Source: Isoetes taiwanensis
Lineage: Eukaryota > Streptophyta > Lycopodiopsida > Isoetales > Isoetaceae
Direction of reading: 5' to 3'
DNA length: 64,000 nt
Assembly: GCA_021234155.1 (NCBI GenBank)
Contig: JAJEKV010000749.1
Location: 1 to 64,000 of the forward strand
A model generated the notes under the pieces. The model saw nothing but the letters and a program-made list of their open reading frames with translations. It did no database searches and had not been told where the DNA came from. Within the stretch, counting starts at the first letter, position 1. Every line of letters starts with the position of its first letter. Made by a program: the position numbers and the translations under genes. Shown one piece after another: positions 57,101-64,000 of the stretch.

Positions 57101-58110
57101 CAAATGTGAGAATTTTAAAGATAAGATCTATTGGAAAGGGTTTTTTCTCGGCCATGGAAAAGCTGAAACTGTGGTGTAACCTAAATCTTCTTGTCAAATC
57201 TCGATGTTCTTACAGAAAATGACATGGTGCATGAGTTGGCATATTGCTTGGATTGCTAATCAACACGAGTTTATTAGGGTTCGTACCGCTCAAGCATATG
57301 CTCCACGGCATTGGTTAATTAAACATTTTGAGGTTATATATTGCATCCAGCTCTAGAACCAAGATGTGCTTAGCATTGAGCCATCTGGCTTGGCAAAGAC
57401 TTAATCGGACGCCAAGATATTGTAGTTGTTCCTATCAGCAACTATTTGAATCCATTTGAATCCTATCGGAGCTGCCATCGTAATCTCTGAGATTGAAGTT
57501 ATTGATCAGAACCCTGGGGCTGCAAGCTCTAGTGAGAAATTAGCTATGCAACATGCATGCCATGGAGCAAGCTGGAGGCAGCACCAGAACTGAAGCCATG
57601 GAGAAATCTTCCCATCTCCAACGAACTCATAAGGTTTGAGACAATGTTTTCAATTTTAAAAATGGATAGCTATAGATTTGACTATAGAAGATGGTCTATG
57701 ACTTGGTAATATGCTTGAAAACTACTTGCTTTTATTAGATATAAGTGGAAAGCTAGTAGAGACGGATCTTTACTTTGTTATCTATTATGATTAATGCATG
57801 TTACTGAAATGGGTGCCATTGTTAGAGTCTAGCAAACTTGACTGCTAAAAGGCATAGAGCTCGAAGTTCTATTCTTATGCTTTAGTTAATGCATATTGAT
57901 TTTGGCCTTAATGCATTTAGCTAATGTCTATTATATTTAATCTACATCTTGTAGCTGGCCTCGGCCATAATCACCAAGGGGCAGGACTTTTAGTTTGGGT
58001 TGCAAAAGAAAAAAACTTACTAGATCTGCAAGTTTGGGTGCATAATAGTATGTCTGAGCATAGGAGTTTTTTTTTACTTTAGCTGTAAAACAAGACCTAT
58101 AACAACATAA
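54130..58110. other. AT-rich stretch without a supported gene
   Basis: Short frames only. A small tandem repeat of ACCATATATCCCTAA(A/G)ACATAG type lies at about 55031-55092. One possible exon (56541-56610, after TCTATTGCAG) has a short open frame with DEDVHLFKDC, but it ends in a stop and has no partner I can recognise. Confidence 0.35.
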
Positions 58111-58137
58111 TTATCTTGCTTGCTAAGGCATGATTTT

Positions 58138-58307
58138 GGCATAAAGATGTTAGTGACATTTGTAGAGCTGGCGTATGCATTGTTACAACACATTTATGAT
58201 ACTACACGTAGTTCAAAATATGATTTCCTTGCTATTAATAATGTTTTTGAAGACCTGCTAGCTGTGATGACCGTAGAGGCAGACCTGGAACCACTTGGGA
58301 AGTTAAG
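58138..58307 (+). CDS. Orphan exon-like frame cut by an LTR element
   Basis: The plus-strand frame reads with good composition: FVELAYALLQHIYDTTR, then NVFEDLLAVMTVEADL and EPLGKL. It then runs straight into the terminus of the minus-strand LTR at 58308. It has the look of a real exon, with amphipathic helices and no low complexity, but no family is recognised. If real, the insertion at 58308 truncated it. The sequence to the right of the element (60647 onward) does not obviously continue it. Confidence 0.3.
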
Positions 58308-59033
58308 TGATACAAACGGTCTTTCTGGTCTACAAAACTAGCAAACACGGTTAATCAAAACAACCTGGAAACTCCAGATCAAGGTCTCTCGGCACAACTT
58401 ATCCACCCAACCGGGCTCTGATTTGCAAACACGGCAAGACTGGCCTCAAACTCTTCCCAATTCTGAGAGTCTGCTAACCAGCTGGATAGCCTCTCTGGGA
58501 CTCTTTGGAATACTCCAAAACTAAGGAAACCATTCAATCAACAATTTACTAGTGAATCTAATGCAAGATTGGGCGATCAGACCATAAGATACTTCCGGCT
58601 TCTACAATTCTGCAGATCGATTCCTATGTGTTACTCTGAAAAGGTGTTGCATATCTATTCTGGGTTTCGCCTTTTTGCTAAATCCGGCCATCTCAGAACC
58701 TTTTCCTGCTAAACTTAGCAGTTCTGGATGCCTTTTTCCTGCAATCCGGCTAATTACGATGGCCCAAGAACTATTTTCGGACGATCCGGCCTTTTTCTAT
58801 TTTAACGACAACAAAAGGCTTCTGTTTGCTATTTCTTTCGTTTATTTGATTGTTAAAATTTCAATAGTTCCTTTAGTTTAAAACGTTTAACATTTCAATG
58901 ATTCCCTTCTTTTACAAGTTATCATTTAAAAACTCCTAACAATCAATCAAAATATTCATTCAAAGCCCTTGCCCCTGTGTTTGTCTCTGCAAATCATTCC
59001 TCTGAGCCACGCCCCCAAGCTAGTGCCGTAACA
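58308..59033 (-). mobile_element. 3' LTR of a Ty3/gypsy-type element (726 bp)
   Basis: Read on the minus strand it starts TGTTACGG at 59033 after a purine tract and ends ...AAAGACCGTTTGTATCA at 58308, giving TG...CA termini. The last 17 bases recur at 60630-60646, directly before the primer-binding site, as expected of the other LTR. Five bases next to the terminus (58303-58307, TTAAG) may be target sequence. Confidence 0.75.
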
Positions 59034-59048
59034 ATTCCCTCCCTTCCC
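59034..59048 (-). promoter_or_regulatory. Polypurine tract
   Basis: GGGAAGGGAGGGAAT on the minus strand directly precedes the 3' LTR and would prime plus-strand DNA synthesis. Confidence 0.7.
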
Positions 59049-59359
59049 AAGGCTGATCGTCCTCGATCATCTGTCTTTGGGAAGTAACAATCTTTCCCAA
59101 AGCTAGTCAACTGACTATCCACTTTGCTGGAATAACCACCTTTCTTTCCAAGCTAGTCGCCTGAAAGGATTTCTTCTAGGCTGGTAAACTTACCATCTGC
59201 CTAACAATTCTAAGGGTCTGGCTTCTATGCTGCAGTCACAGTTACCCCCTTCTAACTCTAGAGCAACATTCATTTGAAACCAAATTTTCATTATCTCAAA
59301 CCAAATGAATACAATGCTCAAACTATTCAACAAACACATGTCTACACAGATGTTTTACT

Positions 59360-60591
59360 CTACTTATCTTTACCTACATAACCGATTTGAAGCCTACTTC
59401 TTTCATAGGCTTCCGCCTTTTCTTTGTCAAACTTAGCATGGGAACTTTCAGGGACTTTTTCAGGAACTTCTTCTGCAACGCGAATATGGGCAATCTGCGC
59501 AGATGTTCGGGCTTTTGCTCGAGTATCCTCCTTTGGTTGCTCAGAATCTGCTTTGGATATAACTTTTGGGAATTGATTCTTATAATGAGGTCCCCCACAT
59601 ATAAAACATCCTCCCGGGGGTGCTTTTGCCGGTGCTTTGACCATCCCGCGCTCTCCATTGCTTCCCTTCGTACGGGTTTCATCATTGCCAAGCAAGGCAC
59701 TTACTTGATACCTCTTATTCTCTCTTTCAGATACCTTGCCATTATCTGGCTTAAAATTCTTCTCCTGAGGGTACCCCTCCCAAATATCATACCGCATTAT
59801 ACTAGGATTGAGTTTCATCTCTGCAGCTTCAGCCTTTCGCACCGCTTCATCAATAGTCGATGGTTCTGCAAAACATAGCTCTGCATATAATGGATCTCGT
59901 AGTCCAGCTACAAATTTTCACATCACTTCACTTTCAGATAGTCCTCCTGGCTGTAAATCTCCCATCTGTACCACTATGTAGGAGAACTTAGAGTAAAAAT
60001 GATGTACCGATTCATGTTCCCCTTGCTTAAAAAGATCCCACTGTCTTTTAAGATCTGGATAATAATTTGCATGCAAGTTATTATCCAGATCGAATGCTTT
60101 TCTAAAAGCTGCCCAAGTTTTTATCTGAGGTAACAATTTCTTCCGTCCCTGCCACCATATTCTGGCTACATCAATTAAATATTTGTCCATGGCTTGTAAT
60201 TTCGGCTCCTCCGTAGCTTTAACTCTTTCAAAGAAACTTTCCCAACTTGCCAAGAATTCTAGAACTGCTGGCGGACTTTGTTTATCTCCTGCATATGACG
60301 ACATTCCTTCTACCTTCTCCAACCATTTAATTCGACCAGTTCTGACATTGGAGGCAACAGTAGGAGAATCATGTGGTGATGGAGTAACTGGTGGCATACT
60401 TGCAGGCAAAGGAGGCTGTTGGAATATGTCTAGCAAATGCCCATACAGAATTGCTACATATTCAAGTTTCCTTTGATTTTCCTCAAAACTAGCAGACGTA
60501 GGCATGCCAATCTGAACAGCAATATGCGTAGAGCAGCATTCATAGCCTGGTTATACTGGGCTACAAGAAGATTAAATTTGTTCTGGGCCAT
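59360..60591 (-). pseudogene. Gag of the gypsy-type element, broken
   Basis: Probable start ATG 60591 (MAQNKFNLLVAQYNQ), only about 25 nt after the primer-binding site. A 1-nt deletion near 60530 shifts the frame, which then continues from GMPTSASFEENQ (60505) through WESFFERVKATEE, ARIWWQGRKKLL, WAAFRKAF and HHFYSKFSYIV, the typical gypsy capsid signature. A TGA at 59918-59920 interrupts it in the middle of a conserved segment, and the same frame then runs on (KFVAGLRDPLY) to the stop at 59360. Near the end, the zinc knuckle reads CFICGGPHYKNQF: the first two Cys and the His are present, but the final Cys is Phe. Gag would package element RNA; this copy should not. Confidence 0.8.
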
Positions 60592-60615
60592 TTCACAGAA
60601 TCTTATGATGTCACG

Positions 60616-60629
60616 GCTTGGATACCAAT
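60616..60629 (-). promoter_or_regulatory. Primer-binding site
   Basis: Minus-strand ATTGGTATCCAAGC follows the LTR terminus directly. TGGTATCCAAGC resembles TGGTATCAGAGC, the plant initiator-methionine tRNA primer-binding site, with two mismatches. Confidence 0.6.
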
Positions 60630-60999
60630 TGATACAAACGGTCTTTTTGAAGTTGTAACAGATTGAACTTGCACGTAATAGGACTTCCTAGTACTCTAAA
60701 TTGTTGTCCTTGTAAGCTATTGTATTCATGTTAGATGATTTTGTGTTATTATGCATATATACTACTATTTTAGCAGATGCTGCTTGGAAGGATTACATGT
60801 ATAGTCCTTCCAAGCATTTTATATTATGACACTAACAAGACTTTGGAACTTTGCAGACTTTGAATTATTCGAAGGACCTAAGCAGATGATACCGCTTAGA
60901 ATTGTATTACCTGGGATTGATAGAAGGTGGTGTATGGAGATATCACAAGTTGTGTTGCATTAGGAAGGGGACAAACAAAAGGACTTGTGTCTATTTATA

Positions 61000-61380
61000 A
61001 TGTCGAGTGAAAATAATAAGGTGGGTGAGCAGATGGGGATAATAATACGCATATGGGAAGGCAGTATTGTGAAGGTTAAAAACGCAAGTCAATGTTTCGT
61101 AGAAGACACCACCCAGCCCCAGTTCATGCACTATGGCTTGCAGCTCAAATATTACGACCCTGTTATGACGATGACGAGTTCAAAGAGGTCTAAAGCCTAT
61201 AGAAAGGATCATAGTGCCAGAGGTTACGGCTGGCCACTGCTATCTTATGAATCTTTAAATACAATAGAGATATACTGCTGGGATTCATTGCATGTAGAAA
61301 GTTTCTTGCTAATAACAAGAAACTACCAATTTGCGCCACAAAGGCCCTTAAAGATGACAAATTTCCACGCAAATGGATAG
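61000..61380 (+). CDS. Unrecognised ORF (126 aa)
   Basis: ATG 61000 opens MSSENNKVGEQMGI and ends TNFHANG then stop. It contains HYGLQLKYYDPVM and SKAYRKDHSARGYG but no motif I know. It ends 250 bp before inverted-repeat arm 2, which carries a possible C-terminal exon of some gene in the same plus orientation, so they could belong together. A chance frame is also possible. Confidence 0.25.
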   Translation: MSSENNKVGEQMGIIIRIWEGSIVKVKNASQCFVEDTTQPQFMHYGLQLKYYDPVMTMTSSKRSKAYRKDHSARGYGWPLLSYESLNTIEIYCWDSLHVESFLLITRNYQFAPQRPLKMTNFHANG

Positions 61381-61630
61381 CACGTAGCTAGCTGCTAGAT
61401 GCAAGGATATAACCAGGGAATTTCTCCAGAAGAAATCAGAATCTAGTGCCAGCACAAAGGCGCCTTCTTTGCCAATGTGGGCTCTATCTTTAAAGCGCAA
61501 GTCACCTGAAACTTCAAAGGCCAACTCTCTGAATCTTTTAAGGTGAAATCACCAGAATATTCAAAGGGCAAGTCTCCAGATATAGGCAAAAACCATGTTT
61601 CAGATGCAAGGGGGGCCTCTACGTTCCAAT

Positions 61631-62513
61631 CTCTCGTTCCACACCAACAGTCAGAGTCATGTTCAAAGAACCGAGGAGAACACAGTCTAAGAACCCAGAA
61701 AATGCATTGCAGGTTGTTCCCTATATTGCTCAAATACCCATTCCAGCATCATACTCTCTGCCCGAGAAGCTTAAGTCTAATCCAGCCGATGAAACATAGT
61801 CGGCAAAGTAAACAACATTGAAATTGGAGTAGTACAAAATGTTTTATTCAATGGGTGTTTTCTGATTCAAACATCTTAGCATATATGATTGCATCACTGC
61901 TCCCCCTTACATGACGCACAGAACTAGATCTAATGATCATGTTCATACTCTATTATGGTCTTTCAAAGACTCCCCATATAACGTCCTCATGTCAGTGGAT
62001 CTTGTCCCATTTGCGATATGCAAAAAAATAACATGGAATGATCTCATGCAACTCGAGGAAAAAAATATAATATAATCTCTAGAAACCATTCCATGGTGGC
62101 AGCATTGTGGAGTGATCGGGTCAGATGAACAGAAAGTTGAATTCTCGAAAGTGTACGCAAAAAGGAGGGTATGCAATTCTTCCAATAGCTCTATAACGTT
62201 GCTAGAACTACAAAGTTCTAGCATCCCAAAACAAATTAGCTCATGCAACTCCTAGTGCGCAAGGACTTTGTTACTTAAGGCCTCAATTTTATTGGCGCTT
62301 AAACATTAAGCAATCTATAAGTTATATGTGATGTGATGGTGAGACTAAAGAACTTGAAAGTTTACATCTCCTTTAATTGGTCTCGATGGACAATAAAAAT
62401 ACAGTTTTATTATTTAATGTTATTTAGGCTATTTGAGTTGGATAGCCGTACTACCAATACAAATGTAGTCAACTATAGGCGTTGGAATGTGTCTAGCATA
62501 GTATGTTTAAAAA
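61631..62513 (+). repeat. Inverted-repeat arm 2, partner at 26423-27329
   Basis: Starts CTCTCGTTCCACACC at 61631 and ends near TAGCATAGTATGTTTAA at 62513. The beginning encodes the same possible C-terminal piece seen on the minus strand near 27.2 kb. In one register this copy has two nonsense changes (ACATAG and AAGTAA for ACATGG and AAGGAA); in the other register both copies stay open to MKH(S/G)RQ(S/R)KQH. Sequence upstream of 61631 (KSPEYSKGKSPD and similar, 61543-61600) is absent from arm 1. Confidence 0.85.
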
Positions 62514-62519
62514 ATAGCA

Positions 62520-64000
62520 GACCCTAATTATCTCGTTGACATGTTTGTTTAGAATCCTTTTGATGACATGTGCATAGGTTGGATTTATTTGGTGCTTCTA
62601 ATATAGAAAGTAGGTGAGCATACTAATTAATGATTTACAGGTTCTATATTTGGTGTAGAAGGATGATGGAACAATAGTTTTTTCAGCCGGATATAAACAG
62701 GTCAAGATGTAGCCACTTCTTTCAAGTGGCCAAGATATCACTGTTGGAATGCTTTTAGATCTTAACAATGTGCATTTTGTCTGGATACCAGGTTCCTCCC
62801 CTTACACACGTTGATGTACTTTGAAGCTAAGGATATTTGATTAGGCATCTTTTAACATGTGGAAAATGAAAGCAATGTAGGTTCTAACAGATATAAGACT
62901 TGCATGTTTATGCAATTTTTGCAACAACTGGTTCAGATGGTGCAGAGACATATTTCTATGTCTTTTATTCTAGCTCCCTTACACGATAGATGGAGCTATT
63001 AAAGTTCAGATGGATGTTATATTGCAGGCATTACAGAGACGTAACCAACCAATCTTGTGTAGTTGTTTCATCATTGATGGTAAAATCTTTGCTTATGCAA
63101 TAAGGTATGCCCTTTTACCATGATATAAAAATGTCAATTTCACTACTTTCCTGGACATTTTCTCCTTATTTTATAGTTTTTTTTTTTTATTAGGTCTATG
63201 AATGGAGTCGAGGGGCAGAGAATCATAACCCTGTTGCAGCAAAGTATTGAATGACAAAGTATTTAATCACCCTATGTACCCTATCTTTCCACAAACTTTG
63301 GCTTAAAACTATGAAAGGCTTTATGACTGTAAAATTTTCCATATGGATAGTGAAAGATGCGGTGGGCTATAAGATATCATTGTCTTCCCTTATTGGTTTT
63401 TCAGGCTGTGGCTGGAGGAATGCATCTTCTGTTTGAAGTATCTTGGGGAATTCTTATATTGCAGCCAACGAGAAGTCGACCAGAGTAGATCAAACTTGAG
63501 TTTGCTTTTAACAAGGACCTGCAATGTAAGTGGTACAATCAGTCCGAATTCCAAAGTGCAAGAATTGAACATGCAGATAGAGACTTTTACATAGTTATTG
63601 ATGTGCAAGAAAATCACACTTTTACATAGTTATTGATGTGCAAGAAAATGCATTCTGTATTTTTAGTAGCATAACACTAGCATCACAATCCCCCTCAACC
63701 CAAAAAGACATGTCAAGATCTACCTGAGATCTACATTATATTGAAGACTGATATCGTAAAGCCAATCGCCTCATTGTTGTGGACTGTATTTCCACTGCAG
63801 CTGGCTCTGCAGCTAAACCTACATCAAATGAATCATTAGTTAAATTATTGTTTTTATATGATTTGTTGTCCAATGATGGCAACTTGATTATTGGCAAAAT
63901 TCTGAGACTCGATAGATTACTCATTTATCAATCTCTCATGCATTTACAAGAAACTGAGATAAAGGGAAAGCCAGAAGTAGCATCAATTGGAAGGAAATAA
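62520..64000. other. Possible exons of an unidentified plus-strand gene
   Basis: Two segments have plausible splice borders: 63030-63104 (after ATATTGCAG, before GTATGC; reads QRRNQPILCSCFIIDGKIFAY) and 63406-63489 (after TTTTTCAG; reads AVAGGMHLLFEVSWGILIL then stop). A 73-codon frame at 63779-64000 ends in a stop at the window edge. None matches a family I know, and joining them is speculative. Confidence 0.25.

Larger units (their letters stand above)
58308..60646 (-). mobile_element. Gag-only LTR retroelement (TR-GAG-like), minus strand
   Basis: Order on the minus strand is a 17-bp 5' LTR remnant (60646-60630), primer-binding site, gag (60591-59360, broken), a 310-bp spacer, polypurine tract and a full 3' LTR. 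No protease, reverse transcriptase or integrase is present, and the spacer is too short to hide them. Elements with LTRs and gag only are known in plants as TR-GAG types and depend on helpers. The loss of nearly all of the 5' LTR makes this copy immobile. Confidence 0.75.

Noticed and set aside
59387-59878. 163-codon plus-strand ORF
   Set aside because: Shadow of the gag frame on the other strand, which has recognisable capsid and zinc-knuckle motifs.

Overview
The window looks like nuclear DNA from a land plant, probably a seed-free vascular plant such as a fern; the lineage is a guess. The plant call rests on an intact eight-cysteine lipid-transfer protein with a signal peptide, PLS-type PPR pseudogenes, short introns with plant-like splice sites, and a dense mix of decayed Helitron, LINE and Ty3/gypsy-type sequence. 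Only a few loci look like intact genes.

Layout. 0-9 kb: AT-rich, mostly featureless, with a GGCACWAAGGC repeat field (1.5-2.1 kb), an acidic Ser/Asp-rich exon and several diverged direct repeats. 9-18.5 kb: decayed Helitron Rep/helicase pieces and several 365-435 bp duplications. 20.4-38.7 kb: a 5.1 kb segment present twice. Copy A is 20562-25652 and copy B is 27330-38717. The segment carries a minus-strand gene with acidic repeats, a satellite-like field, a perfect foldback and a PPR pseudogene. Copy B is split by a 6.2 kb block (30965-37164). 38.7-44.5 kb: a decayed LINE (endonuclease and reverse transcriptase) flanked by a diverged direct repeat and by gypsy LTR pieces. 46.4-49.8 kb: a decayed minus-strand gene of unknown family. 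50.4-52.15 kb: a 1.7 kb array of a degenerate 10-bp repeat. 53.8-54.1 kb: the lipid-transfer protein gene. 58.3-60.65 kb: a gag-only LTR element with a nearly deleted 5' LTR. 61.6-62.5 kb: an inverted copy of 26.4-27.3 kb.

The most interesting locus is the 6.2 kb block inside copy B. It holds two intact, tail-to-tail genes. One is an 881-residue protein whose C-terminal half matches the RAG1/Transib transposase plan: D404, D545 and E806, a CxxC 21 residues after the second Asp, and HxxxxH exactly 20 residues before the Glu. The other is a two-exon, 394-residue protein with an N-terminal BAH-like domain, a fold often used to read chromatin. A RAG1-like enzyme opposite a possible chromatin reader recalls the convergent RAG1/RAG2 pair, where RAG2 carries a PHD reader. 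I could not find convincing terminal inverted repeats, so whether the block is a transposon or a settled gene pair is open. The family call is my reading of motifs and spacing, not a database result.
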